NCBI GenBank assembly: GCA_027924585.1
Contig: BSBM01000994.1
Span: 9,245,001 to 9,309,000 of the forward strand
Direction: 5' to 3'
Length of the DNA stretch: 64,000 nt
From: Larix kaempferi
Taxonomy: Eukaryota > Streptophyta > Pinopsida > Pinales > Pinaceae
The notes below the pieces were generated by a model. That model saw only the letters and a program-made list of their open reading frames with translations. It had not been told where the DNA came from and did not search any database. Shown piece after piece: positions 35,012-48,164 of the stretch. The stretch's first letter is position 1. Every line of letters begins with the position of its first letter. The translations under genes were made by a program, and so were the position numbers.

Positions 35012-35400
35012 CACTACAAGATTTGAACCCAAAATCCGACGACCTCCGACGAAAAGGACTGTGTCGTCGGATTTCACCTTAAAAATTACAAAATTTGATG
35101 ATTTTTTTTTAAATTGATAGAAGGCACCGTTGGATATCTAACGGCTCTTTCCGATGAGGTCCCTAGAATAGTTACCAACGTTGTCGGATATCCAACCGAA
35201 TATTAAGCCTGAGGATGTCGGATACCCGACGTAATATTAAGCCTGAGGAGGTCAGATATACGACGACAAGCGATACCCGAGAATGACGGATATCCGACAG
35301 CTTATGATACCCTAGGTAGTCGGATATCCGACATTTACTCTCCAATGGTAACTGAGTTCAAGTCGTCGGATATCCGACGGAAGGATGACTTTTAAAACCT
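35012..35400 (+). repeat. CACTA-2 5' TIR and subterminal palindromic repeats
   Basis: At least eight copies of TCGGATAT(C)CGAC or half-sites occur in about 370 bases, including full palindromes such as GTCGGATATCCGAC near 35322 and 35367. Because the core is palindromic, orientation is lost and each copy can serve as a two-fold binding site. Confidence 0.85.
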
Positions 35401-35573
35401 ATAAATATTGAAACATTCCGACATGTTTTCTATACAAGTGACGGTTTGCAGATGTCTTTTTATTCGGCGGAATGTTTTTCATTATTTTCATTGCTTTTGT
35501 GATTAAAGTGAGTGAAGTGTGGAGCTTCATTTTCTAAGATCGATAATCTTCATTCAAGCTCTTTACGAGAGAA

Positions 35574-38500
35574 TGTCAACTAGCAATATTCCTGATTCAG
35601 ACGAACAAAATCGACAATTTCTTGCTAGATTGTGTGAAGGAGTTGAAAGAATGGGTGATGGGAAATGCTATTGTCCATGTAGTCAATGCAGGGGCTTTAA
35701 GAGGAGAAGAATTTTGATCACAACAACCACAAAACATTGTAGGGAGCATGGACACGCTGAAGGGGGACACGAATACCATCCATTTTTAAGTTTTGCATTA
35801 TATATGTTTTTATTTTGATTGATTTTGTAAATGTATGTATTATTTTAATATTTCTTATATTAACTTATATCTATTGATCGTGGTTTCAATAGATGGGGAC
35901 TAACATGGACAATAAATATTATTTTCATATTTAATATTTACTATAATAATTTTTTCTTTTGTGCATGTTGAATCTAGGGTATAGTAGAATAACTCATTTA
36001 TTTTTTCGTTAGTGAGACTAACCCACTCACCGGGGAAAGCACTTAGCTCTCTAGATTTGTGACACTTTCCATCATGATAATAGAACTAACGACTATATTG
36101 GCATGTTGTAATTTCTCTTATATATTCTCTATAGAAACCATAGCATCGTTTATCTTACCTTAGTGGACAGTATGGGAAATTTTGAGTTATATTTGAGTAG
36201 CTTTGCTCAGTAATTGGGTCAATTATTATGTCTCTTGGATAGTTTGGATGCACCTATTTGACCAACAGTACAATTGGCCGTTGTTCTTTTCATCCCAACA
36301 GTACAAAATTTCTTATATTTTAAATGCATCACAAAAATGTTTACATTTTGCATTTGAATTTCTTATATTAACTTTTATCTATTGATGGTTTCATGTAATT
36401 ATAAAGGAAATACATCCTACGGCATATCGTCCGGAGGAAGTGCTTCCGGAACAAGTACCGGAGGCACATGGAGCTATGAATATTAATGGAGAACAAGTTA
36501 ATGATCACATTGAAGAAGATGATCATACCGATAACGTAGTTGAAGATGATGTTACAAATACTTTGATCCATGATTCATTTAATGTTAGAATGGATGATGA
36601 TGATCATCATCATTTTGATGATATTCATGATATACCTCTTCTTGAGAAGGCATACCAACCCCTTTATGAGGGATCCAAGACAAAACTTCTCTCTGCTATA
36701 TTGTTGATAATGAACTTGAAGGTTATGAATGGTCTTTCAAACATATCAGTGACACGGATGTTAAGTTATGTAATATATTCCATCACATAATATATATGAT
36801 CGTCTAATAATTTTATTGTTAATTCATATATAAGTCAAATTAATACGGATTAAATGTGTTTCATTAATATTATTTCTATATTAGATTTTTATTTTAATTT
36901 GTTGTAGCATGATAGGTGAATATTTGTTACCACCATCAAATATTTTACCTCGCACATATCGAGATTTATCTGCCATCATGATAGAAATTGGAATGCAGTA
37001 TGAAGCAATTCATGCATGCCTCGATGACCATGTTCTATATTATAATCAGCATGAATTTGCAACATAATGTCTTGAATGTCATATCAGTAGATATCGAACA
37101 GATCAAGTAACAAAAAAGGTGCCTCGCAAGGTTCTATGTTATATTCCCATTATTCCACGTTTGCAACGACTGTTCAGGTGCAAAAACATAGCGCAGTTTA
37201 TGGATTACCATGCATGGAACAGAAGTTAAGACGACATTATTCGGATGCCTGCAGATGGGTCTGCATTTAGAGATATGGAGGAAAAATGGCCTCACTTTAA
37301 AGAAGAACCTCGTAATCTTAGGATTTCTTTGGCAGCAAATGGTGTTAATCCATTTGCAGAGATGAGATCTGTTTACTCGGTGTGGCCTATTTTTGTTATC
37401 AACAATAACATTCCTCCATGGTTGACAATAAAGAGGGAGCACATAATGTTGTCAATGATTGTTCCAGGTATATTGTGTCTACAGTTTTTCTTTTAATGTA
37501 GTGGTATCTCATTTGTCGTATTTTTGTCGCATAATGTCATATATATATTTAATGTTTTTCTATTGTGCAATATGGTTTCTATATCTAAATGGTATGTCTC
37601 ATAATTATATTTTTTATATGTTCAAATCAATCAGGTAAGTACCAAGTCAAAGATATGAATGTATATATCGAACCTCTTATTAACGAGCTACTGAAGTTAT
37701 GGAATGGCATCACTATGTATGACATATCTAGACCAATATGACAAAGGCAATTTCAATTCCATGCAATGCTTGTATGGACAATACATGATGCCCCAAGGTT
37801 AACCCATTTTTGCTGTATGTAATTATAAGTTCCATTGTATTTGCATTTAATTTTATGAACTAGTTAATATACTACGCGCGCATGTTTTTCTAAATAATCC
37901 AGTCATTTTGTATATAATTATAATTGACATAGATATTCCATCTCTTTATGTAGGTCTTCAGACTAAGGGGAAATTTGCATGTCTAGTTTGTGGTCCTAAG
38001 ATCAAATCTCGTCATTCAAAAAGCTTAGGAAAGGAGGTGTTTGATGAGTATAGGCACTTACTCTCTAAGAATCACAGGTATCGAACTACCAAAAAACATT
38101 TGTTCAATAGCAAGCAAGAGATTGCATTAAAACCGCAGAAAATGACACCTCACCTATGGAAGTTGCAATATAATAGAAATCGTCAAGGTACGTATGAATC
38201 ATCGTATATGAAATGTTATATTGTATTTTTTTTATTGTGTGTTGTTTACTGTAATTGACATTGATTTATGTATTTTCTTTATAAACTACTATTCACGATT
38301 GTCGTTCATGTGATCATGAAGGCATTAATGGGCTTCCACGAGGGATGAAAAGTTATCCTATACAATTTAGTAGGTTTCCCTACTATGAGCACCTACAAAT
38401 TGCTCATCTATTTGATACAATGCATATTAGAAAGAATGTGACTAAAACATTATGGCGAATATTGGATGGAAGGAGTGAGAAAGAAACAATTGTCAAAATT

Positions 38501-39340
38501 TGCAAAGACATTCAAGATAGCAACCATGCAATGAAAGACGTCATTCAATTTCATAGCAATGGAGAGAAAATTAATATAAACTCACTTCCATGGATGTTAA
38601 CGAACCAGCAAAGTAATGTTGTTGAAGAAGTCATGTGAAAAATTAAATTTCCCATCGGATTTTGTGCAAACATGAAGAATATCATAACAAAGAAAGGTGA
38701 TTTCGCGGGGGTGAAAACGCACGATTGGCATGTCTTCATGAAGGTAATTATTATGGTATGCATTTTTTTTTCTATTCTAGTGAATATGGTTGGTATTTTT
38801 GTTTGTCTACTCTTTGTTGAAAACATGAAACGATTTGTATAATGTTACAGTATGTTCTACCTCTCTCTATCCCGGACAACTTCGACAACAATGTCAAGCA
38901 AATAATATATAATCTCGGGAAATACATGAGTGGTGATTTTTTCCACGTGCTTAGTGTTTGTTTAATTCAACATAGAACTTATATTTGATTTTTTGTTCTC
39001 TAATTCATGTTATGTAATATAATGTTTTTTTCCTTTAATCTCTTGATTGGGTTGTCATGTCACTTGCAGATGGCTGTCATCTAAAGAATTCCATAAAGAA
39101 GACATAAAGTATTGGAGGAGATAAATTCCTCGTCTCATGTGTGAAATGCAGAAGCATCTACCTTCGGCATTTTTCAATGCACAGGAACACTACCTCATAC
39201 ACCAAGTTGAGGAGATTGAATTGTGTGGACCTGCGCACTCAAGGTCCATGTGGATGGTTGAGAGGCACTTGAAATTTATGAAGGGTTTGGTCAGACAACG
39301 AGCATATGCTAGGGTGTTATGATGGAGGGATATATGGTAT
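35574..39340 (+). pseudogene. Decayed Tnp2-type CACTA transposase
   Basis: Exons homologous to the CACTA-1 gene: 35574-35796 (Transpos_assoc, CYCPCSQCRGF), about 36405-36768 (acidic), 36907-37468, 37633-37811, 37953-38187, 38322-38745 (Transposase_21), 38851-38930, and 39070-39340 (DUF4218, truncated). In-frame stops are present, for example within the exon at 36907-37468 and near 37741. The exon 1 donor appears lost ('catccattttta' instead of 'catccattggta'). The homologous LTHFCGLQTKG region is split here by a 140-bp intron (37812-37952) that CACTA-1 lacks. After DUF4218 the frame runs into AT-rich repeat, so the DUF4216 region is missing. Confidence 0.85.
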
Positions 39341-39421
39341 ACCAAAACATGTTGTATATTTTTTTCAGTTTTAGTTTTAGTTTTGCAGTTTTTTAAAGTT
39401 TTGTAGTTTTTTTATATTTTG

Positions 39422-39471
<50 letters not shown>

Positions 39472-39760
39472 AATATATATATTTTGTTTTATATTTTATA
39501 TATAGTTTATAGTTTTTTTTTAAAGTTTTGTAGTTTTTATTTTATGTTTTATATTAATAATAGTTTATAGTTTTTTTTAAAGTTTTGTAGTTTATTTTAT
39601 GTTTTATATTAATATATAGTTTATATATAATATTAATATATATATTATATTAATATATATATTATATATATATATATATTAATATTATATATATATATAA
39701 TATAAAAAAACTACAATATAACATTAAAAAACTTCAAAAAAAAAAAAAAACTAATTTACC
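39341..39760. repeat. AT-rich block with (TA)n microsatellite and TTTTGTAGTTTTT repeats
   Basis: A (TA)n tract of about 22 repeats lies near 39423-39468, followed by several 'agttttgtagttttt' units and a self-complementary AT stretch (about 39600-39715). It replaces the end of the transposase gene and is a likely site of deletion or rearrangement. Confidence 0.85.
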
Positions 39761-39819
39761 TACTCATGCCTAAACTCTGCTCCCTCTCGTGCTCGAACCA
39801 TTAGACTCGCACGAACCAT

Positions 39820-40105
39820 TATAGTGAGCAGAAGAGGGCGAGGAGATCGTAGAGGTTAATACAGAGGTGGCAAAGGATCTCGCGAAGGTTGTAGAGGAGG
39901 TTGAGGAGGCCGCATAGGAAGTCGAGGAGGTTGAGGAGTACGAAGAGGAGTTCAAGGAGGTGAAGGCGGTTGAGGAGGTCGAAGAGGAGTTCAAGGAGGT
40001 GACGGCGGTTGAGGAGGTCGAGGATGGAAGAGGAGGTCGAGGAGGTTGAGGAGGTCACAAACAAGGTCAAGGAGGTTGCCGAGAAGGTCGAGAAGACATA
40101 GAAGA
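39820..40105 (+). repeat. Purine-rich minisatellite (GAGGAGGTC-type)
   Basis: About 280 bases with almost no T or C runs on the plus strand, built of 'gaggaggttgaggaggtc' and the longer unit 'gaggagttcaaggaggtga' then 'ggcggttgaggaggtcga' (two copies). One frame reads as an acidic EEVEEV/EEFKEV repeat with one stop; the opposite strand gives Ser/Thr-rich or Leu-rich frames. Whether any was ever translated is unclear. Strong strand asymmetry could form triplex DNA. Confidence 0.75.
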
Positions 40106-41759
40106 TGCAATGCCTCCCAAATCGGTAAGAATCGAATTTTATTTACCATTTTATGTGCTATAGAGTTTGGTTGGATTCCAATTTTGTGAAAATGTAAGAA
40201 AATATTCCCAATGCAAGTTTACACACTTGAACCTCCTGAAATTTCTCTTGGGCTCCCAACCAGCGAAATATTGCCCCATCACTTGTTTTTTAGGAGGCCC
40301 TAAAATTCCATAAGGAGGAAAATCTCATGCTGCTACATTAGTAAATAATTGCAGCTACATCTCATGAGGCCCTACAACGCCATAATTCTAGCCGTAAGCC
40401 TCAATTCAATGCAAGCTCCCCTACTAGGATTATTGGATAGGCCCTTTTGGTAATATGCAAATTGGTGTCAAAAAATGGTCTGGGTCGATAAGCCATAAAA
40501 GAGTAGGGTCACTAGGAATCCAGGATGGGTACCTGGTGTCATAGGTACTATTTCAGTTTGTCATTAGAGGAAAAGGGGATTGAAAGATTAGGGAAAAAGG
40601 GGAAAGGATATTGCCTTTCTCACTCTTTCCTCCTTTCCTGCTAAGCTCACTATGTAAACTGTGTTCACCTTCTGAATCTCACTACATAAACTTTGTTCGC
40701 TAGCTTGGTATTGGTCTCTTTGTATTTCTCTTAGGTTTCTATCTGCGTTGACTAGGATCAGTTCTTCAATGTTCTTCTTTTTAGTTCCCTATATTTATTT
40801 GTCAATAGAAAATATAGTTAAATATTGAAACTGTAACTATAGTTATGATCAAGAGACCATGCAACCAATGAAACCATAAGACCATCATTGGAGAACCAAG
40901 AGCCTATCGTCCATTTTATACTTGATATAAAGAGTTGTGCTATCATTGAGACAACTATACCGGGTTTTGAAGGGAATAACTCCTGGCACTAAACTTAAGA
41001 TAACTCATATATTACACATGTATATCCATTAACTGTTACTATGCCCAAGGATTATTTCAGTTCCACCCTAGGAGTCACCTAAGCTACTACCAAGTGCTCA
41101 TATTTCATGTGGCATTTAAAAGTTGGTGAAAAGTGAAAACTATAATTTTCCTTTCATACAAGTTGTGCCATTCCTCTCTATTTGGTTTGAGTGTTCGCTA
41201 GAGCTTAACTACCCCAATTAATTAATGGAAAGCATATAGTCATCCCCAAGGGATTTTTATGAACACCCACACATAGTCATAATGCTTGGGATGCCAAAAA
41301 TTATAATATTGTACATTGAGGATATATCCACCTTCTCACTCTTCACATGCTCATTGTGATCTAAAAATCAAACAAACACTCACTTTCTGTTGAATTTTTG
41401 AACAATGTCTCATGTTCTGTTGTATTGAGAATTTCATAGTCTCATGTTATGTAACACACATCTTCCCCACCTTAAAGAGTAACTCATGTTTGAGATGGTG
41501 ATAATCGCCATTTTCTCCATCTGCCACTTTGTGATGACCTTGTAGTTGTTGATACACCTCTTTGAAGTCTTCATCTTCAACATATTCTTCTTTGTATGCC
41601 TCATGGTTAAGTGGATCCTCTCAAGGTTGTTACCTTTGGTGTTATTGGTCTTGATAAGAAATCAACCAACTTGTTGGTAGTGACATTCTTATATATAATC
41701 ACCATATAAAATTATAATTGTAGACATCACATCAATCCCTTACTTTTTATAATTTACTC
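40106..41759. other. No gene recognised inside CACTA-2
   Basis: Only short frames are present. There are scattered LTR-like phrases but no pair of repeats or primer site that I can support. Confidence 0.4.
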
Positions 41760-41930
41760 TCATTTTGCAGTTATTCAAGACTAGGTTGGTGGAAAAATAG
41801 GTAATGGTCTCCTTACCCAATAAATAGTGCATCTACTTTTTCATTGTCTACACTAGGGCATATAGTTCCTTGTCATAGCAAGGGTATTTCAGTGCCACTT
41901 CATCATATAATATGGCGCCACCTATGTTAC
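41760..41930 (-). pseudogene. Ty3/gypsy RNase H relic
   Basis: On the minus strand the reading frame gives DEVALKYPCYDKELYALV, then MKKWMHYLLGKETIT, the signature of gypsy RNase H (KELYALVRALKHWRHYLLGKEF in the family), with two stops. A small isolated fragment. Confidence 0.6.
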
Positions 41931-44900
41931 AAACATAAAAAAACTAAAAAAAAAAAATTGGTTTGTAGGAATGCATTGAAGAACCAATGCTCCCTTATGG
42001 ACCTCATGTCTAATGAATTTGTAATTGATATCAATATGATTGGATAGGTTGTATCATATATTTTGATACAACCTTGATTGTCATAGTAAATCATTGTAGT
42101 GCTCACAGAAGTTACAGCAGAACCTGAATAACAATAGGGTTTTTGCCTTGTAGAATGTGTAGCACTTCTCTCCTCAACATCCAAGTCACCTTCATCCCAT
42201 TGGATTTCCTCAAAATATTCAATACCAATAGGATGATTTTCATTCAAACACTCAACCCCACACATATTTTTATTAACACTCAATCCCACACATTTATTGA
42301 GACCCTCACTCCGACATGTAGTATATTTCTTCTCTAGGGCAAAATAGAGTAGAGTCAAACAACCCTTATCCATAAAGTTCATTGGGGAATTAAAGAAGTA
42401 GAATGATTTAAGGGCTCGTCAACTTTCATTCTACTTCTTTAACTGACTAGTTAGCACTTCCTTAGTTCTTATTGCTTCTTCCACTTGGAGTCTTAAATCA
42501 ACAATAGTTTTTATGGCCTTTTCTGCTCTTCATGTTTCTCTTTCTTAAATTATTCTAGTATTTTTGCTGCAACGCATTCTTCCCTTTGGATTTATTCAAT
42601 TCCTCTAGAGCATACATGCATAAGAAAAATCCAAGTTCCATTTTCCGTCGAGGCGGCTTGAAGATGAGAATTGCCAGAAAGTCGCCCCAGGGTGCAAAGT
42701 AACGAAACGTTTGACGGATTGGCAACATATATATATAAAAGGAACAAAATTATACAGGCCTAAAATTGCGGTTTGCGCCATTGTGGTCAAAGTTAAATCA
42801 ATTTGTAAGCCGCCTCGGCGGAAAACAGAACTTGGATTTTGCTTACCCATTAGATTTTAACCAATCTTGGTACTCCTTCTCAAGTTGAACTGGTGTTATC
42901 TTCCCGCCTTCTCTTTTTATATACATATTGCAGAATCACTGTTATCAGGTTTGCATCCTAGGTTCTTCAATACAAGAGTAGATGGATGCTTCATACCAAT
43001 TGTTAAAGTCTGATCCTAGGACCTGTTTGGAGTGACCATCATATACCTTTGAGTCCATCCTCCAACTCCATGGACTCATGGTGTGCCAAGGTATTTAAAA
43101 AAAAAGATTGCTCAACTTTTGATTTTTTGATCATTTATCATCAAGTTTTTCTTATGTAAAGTTGCCGGCTATCATAATATTCTTTGTAAAACAAATTGTC
43201 ATCACGACCAGGCTCCCCTTATTTGATATGCTAAATCAAATTCATCCAGGTTAGTAAATTCATAAAAGGTAAGCATGCATCATCATACTTCAGACTTCAA
43301 TCAAACCATCATGACTTGGATTGTGGCAATTTTAGTCGTCGACTGGGGTAGTACTGTAGCAACTTTAACACTTAGAATATAGCAGCTTCAAATTTGGACT
43401 GTGGTGGATTTGGATTGTGGGAGGAGATTATTATCAAGCATACCTTAAACTATTTATTGGATCCATTTGTTCAGTACATGCTGCTATCCTTCAAATATGT
43501 GCTTCAAGAACCAAAGAATTTGAATGTTGCCTTGTACTCCTTTTAGTGTCCTGAGTTCAGTCCATATTGAAACTTGATTTTTATTTTTCTTTAAACTTGA
43601 TTTTGGACTTTAAACTTAAAGAGTAGATGGGTTTTGTGATTTTTGTCTAGTTTCTATGACTTGTAGCATGGAGACTTTGTGCCTAAAGTGATCCAGCTGT
43701 CGAATCTGCAACAACCTTTTCTTCAATGTCAACAACTTCTTCTTTGTTGTTGTTCTTATTTCCCTAATTTTCAACAAGTTCATGCACTTGTTTTGTCCTT
43801 AGGGAACCATAATAGGTTTATCTCTCGCATGGGTGAGATTGGTAAAAAAATCATCCAATGAAGGATTCTTCCAATAATCTCTGAATGTGGATTTTGTTAC
43901 ATCGAAGATAGAAACAAAAATTGAGTCAAGGCCTAGTTTGGATAGAATAAAGAGAATAGATTGCTCTTCCTTCTTGTATACACCACAAAACTTGAGCTAT
44001 AGTAGAAGTGATTTGAATTTGGTGAATAAATTTTGGATTGTGTCAAATATTCTTGGGCTTAAACTTATGAGATCATTCTGCAATTTATTTAGTTTAAGAT
44101 AAAAATATTTGTTTGAATGAAAGGGTTTTATTTATTAGTTTACCTTAAGTCTCTTGGCCTTCCAACTTCCTAACTCTTGCACTATATTTAACTCTCCATA
44201 ATTTGACAAGTTTTGTCTTTGTCCTCAGGTTGAATTTTCATCCTTATTGTGAGAGTAATATTCAAATAAAATATTTTAAAATTACAAATTTCTCCCAATC
44301 AAGGTGAAGTTTATCAATGAACATCTTGACTCTTTGTGCACATATGTTGAGCATATGACTTGGCACTTGAACAATAACTTGTCTTTGATCTCTTGCATAT
44401 CCTAGTCATTGTCTATATGGTGAGCACTTTTGAAATGCTTTGCCTCAATGCTTGTAGAGAATTGCCTTAAATTACTTAGTTAATATTGGTTCTTTGGGAA
44501 AATAGATGTGATTGGTGAAGAAACAATCACATCATTATTCCAAGCCAATCAATTCTAGACTATTGAAGGTGTCTTCGAATTTGATCATGGTGGTGTTGCA
44601 AGTTTCATAGCTAAGGTTCGTAAGCAACTCTCAAGCATGAAGGAAATACATATGGGAAGCAATGATGAATACATAGATGGAAATGGTTTTTAGTGGGTAT
44701 GATTTAAACTTGAAGTGGCTTGTGTTGACATTGGAAAAAATGAGCCTATATACAATTTCACCTAAAGGTACTTTGTCTCAGTTAGAAGAGTCAAGATACA
44801 TTTCAAATAAAGGTTGAAATAGCTTGGGGGTCTTGATGTTGTCTTTGGTATTGTTCTGAATTGTTTTTCTATTTTAAAAGAGGCACAAATGGCATAGTTT

Positions 44901-45210
44901 AGTTTCTAGGAGACATGAAAAATAGAATGACTGGTAATGATGGTAATTGTATAATTGAAAAATAGAATGACATGGTAATGACTGGTAATGATGGTAATGC
45001 TGAAGGAAACTACTCTTTGATCAAAGATGATGTAAAATTATTATCTGATTTCATTCATTGAATACCTATGGTTCTAGCTAGTTATATAAGAACCAAATAA
45101 TCAATAGAGAACATTGCATAGTTCAAACAAACAACACAAATACAACTAGCTGAGAAGATAGAGCTTTAAGGATATCAAGAAATATCTGTTTTGTTTTCCT
45201 TGTTTCCAAA
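41931..45210 (-). mobile_element. Degenerate Ty1/copia element relic
   Basis: Minus-strand order fits one element. An LTR-like block lies at about 44900-45200, with a TATA-like 'ttatataactagctag' and 'caatgaatgaaatcagataa'. A gag-like fragment at about 44110-43690 reads LSKLGLDSIFVSIFDVTKS. A copia RNase H fragment at about 42110-41950 reads TTMIYYDNQGCIKI, then SLDMRSIREHWFFN. Everything between is decayed. Each piece is weak alone; the consistent order and strand is the main support. Confidence 0.45.
42621..42845. mobile_element. 225-bp terminal-inverted-repeat element (MITE/foldback-like)
   Basis: Left arm 42621-42660 (AAAATCCAAGTTCCATTTTC, then CGTCGAGGCGGCTT) is the imperfect reverse complement of the right arm 42807-42845 (AAGCCGCCTCGGCGGAAAAC, then AGAACTTGGATTTTGCTTA). 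That is about 38-base arms with about four differences, around a 145-base centre. No transposase and no clear target duplication were seen, so the superfamily is unassigned. The 81-codon minus frame across it is an artefact. Confidence 0.7.
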
Positions 45211-48050
45211 AAAATTATACAACAAGGTAGAAATTTATAGACACCGGTGGGTAACGGATCTAGACACTACTTTTTCCTAGAAATTTAGGTGTTTTTTATC
45301 AAGTATTGCCTTGCTATATTAAGCTAATCATCAGTTTCTATGCATAATCTATAATTGTTAATTGTGTAGGAACTATGTCTGCATTATCTCTTAGTCCCTA
45401 TTTAACCTATGAAAATTCATTATCTCATTTAATTTGAAAGAGTATTTATGGTTTGAAAGAACTCTCTCCTTACCTTAGCTAGCATTCATTGAAAGGAAAG
45501 GATTATTTGATTCATATGCATTTGCATGGTTTGAGTTAGTCATCACACCACGAGTTGCACTTACATCACCCGACTGAGTAATACAACCATTAAAATTTAA
45601 CTCGCTAACTCAACACACTTTAACCTCACTTGAGGATAAAAAGAATTTGGTAGTTAGGTAGGACACTAGGGATAGGCATCCAAATAATTCCCCCTTGTCA
45701 TTTTCATCTGAGACATAATTGTTGTCCTCTAGGGTACTAAAATCCTCTAGTATTTATTGACACATTCATCGACTAGTTTGTGGAGGGACCTCCTGTTTTT
45801 TTGGGGGTTAAGTTGCTAGGATTGATTCTAGATGGACTTTGTGGAATGCCGCACTCCACTTAGCGCCTAAGGCATATCGATCCATTGTCTTCCTTGTACT
45901 CTACCGTGATGGTGATACAGGGGCAATAAGACAAAAGTGCCAAAAACCTTTTCCGACGTGTCATGAACGAGGTAGCTTAGTGACTTTTCTTCTATGGATA
46001 TTTTACCCAGGATCCCTTTTAGTAGAGGGATATCCTTCCATTATTGGTCTCTCATTTCGTATTGTTCGACTTGGATTTCATCACCTTGCGAAGGATACGA
46101 TTTTTTGAGGTCTCCAGCTCCTAGTTAGGAAGTGTGCTTGCTATTTCACCTTTTTAGAGGGTCTTTTTCTTTTTAGTGTTGCTTGTTGGAATTCTGGCCA
46201 CTTTTGTTTCAGCTCGCTTACTATGACACCGGTCCCAGTACAATTTTTTGAGCTTGCTTTTTCGGCCTGCGAGCCTTTTCTTTTCCTAGCTCCCCTTCTG
46301 CATGCTTGGTTGCTTTAGGGTTTTTGAGTTCTTACACGGTCAGTTACCAATTATCTGATGATGTGTGATGTCCTCTTCTCCTAGGTCTTCGAGATGGTTG
46401 AGTTAGATGGTCTTCTCAAGGGACTGGACCCCTGACCTTGATGGATCCACTAACACTTGACCTTAGGAGTAGTTTAGAGGACCATGTGATCACATCATCC
46501 GTGTGGACTTTTCCTTTTACTATGATGATGGAATTTCAGGTTATATGGAACAATGGTACATTTGAGAGAGAGATGATTGGTTGTACCCCACCTTGGTTGA
46601 TTGTCTTACGGTCCTTTCATTTTGTTGATAATATTTTTGTGGTACCTTGCCTTTTACCTTTTGCGTCTTTTACTCATCTTGGGTTATCTTTTGATTTGTA
46701 CCACCTTTTATGTTTTTGGTCTTGTGGGTACTATGGTATTTTGTCCACATTTGAGGTACACCCCCTTTGTCCAAATTGTTATGAGTCTTTATACCCACTT
46801 CGTACCACCCTCCAGACCTTAGTTAGGAAGATTGCTTGCTATCATACCTTTTGGAGGTCCTATTTGAGTTACAAGAGGTAGTTACAAGGAGCTATTGAAT
46901 ATAAGAGGTAGTTACAAGGAACTATTGCATATAAGAGGTAGTTACAAGGAGCTATTGCATATATTTGACATTATTTGACCTTCCATCTCTTCGACATGTC
47001 AAATAACAGGTAGTTACAGGGATTTATTGCAATATATATTTGACCTTATTTGTACCTTCCCCACAATGGTTGATTTACTTTTGGTCCTTACACCCTGTTG
47101 TTTATTGGTCTTGTGGTACCTTGTCCTTTAATTTTTGTCCTTTCATTTTTTTGTGGTACCTTGCCTCTTACCTTTTGGGTCTTTTACTCATCTTGAGTTA
47201 TCTTTTGATTTGTTCCGCCTTTTATGTTTTTGGTCTTGTGGGTATAACTATGGTAGTTTTTCCACATTTGAGGTAGTACACCCACATTTGAGGTAGTCCC
47301 AAGGGTTATGAGTCTTTATACCCACTCTTTTCTTTTTGACTTGTACCTTACTGGTTGGTCTTTGTACCCTTTGGTTGGTCCTTGTACCTTACTGGAGGCC
47401 GTGAGTCTCTTTGGCCTTAGTCTGCTGGCTGTCAGCTCATATTTATTGTGATTGTACTGAGCCTTTTGACTGTCATTGACTTTCTTTGAATGACCGTACC
47501 ATAGCCCAGTCATCTCTCTCTCTCTGGTTTGTACTAACTCTATAATAGGGTCACTTGGTTCCTAGAGTTGACTAGCCTCTAAGAGGCACAATCATTTCTG
47601 AAAGTATCTCTTCTGAGTATATTACAGGAAATGTCTACACCTAGGTAATCAAATATGTGTTGGTAAGACTTAAGTAATCAAATTGTTGGTAAAGAAATAT
47701 GTGGTAAATAATTTGAATTAAGTAGTTAAGACTTGTCCTGTCAGACAAAATTGTTGGTAATCAAATTATATGTGTTGGTAAAGAATTTTAAGAGTGGTGG
47801 AACTCCTTGATCGAACTTGTGAGGAAAATTATTTTGGAGAATAAGTGTCCTGACTATGGGACAACAACAAATATATATTCAACAACATATGAGATATTCT
47901 AGGCACTAGGTGGGAAAATAATTATAAACCTTTAATTACCAAGTACTATAGTGATGAGTGACGTAATGAAAACCAGGCAATTTCCATCATTTAATAGGAA
48001 TATTTGACAAGAGAATATTTGACACAGATTTCCTGTTAATTTTTAAGACG
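45211..48050. other. Non-coding stretch with internal duplications
   Basis: Short frames without recognisable motifs. At 46869-46970 about three tandem 34-base units occur ('ataagaggtagttacaagga', 'gctattgcat'). About 46610-46800 is repeated at about 47128-47325 ('gtggtaccttgcc', 'tcttttactcatctt', 'ttttatgtttttggtcttgt', 'tccacatttgaggta'). I recognise no gene. Confidence 0.55.
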
Positions 48051-48164
48051 CAAGCCTGAAAGCAAGCGATCCTGAAACAAGCAAGACTGGAGCAAGTGAG
48101 CCACAAGCAAGCAAGCGTAGAAGGTCGAAGCGGAATCCGGTGGGCCCATAACCCACAAGTAAAC

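Noticed and set aside
39819-40070. Minus-strand Leu-rich or Ser/Thr-rich ORFs as genes
   Set aside because: They are readings of a purine-rich minisatellite in three frames with no start context or neighbours.
42605-42850. 81-codon minus-strand ORF
   Set aside because: It coincides with the inverted-repeat element and has no recognisable protein features.
46438-47276. Plus-strand hydrophobic ORFs as membrane proteins
   Set aside because: They come from a T-rich region duplicated at 46610 and 47128, have no consistent frame between copies, and lack splice or start context.
48096-48164. Start of the 48-kb ORF at 48096
   Set aside because: That codon is GTG; the first ATG in frame is 48165, which is more likely in a plant gene.
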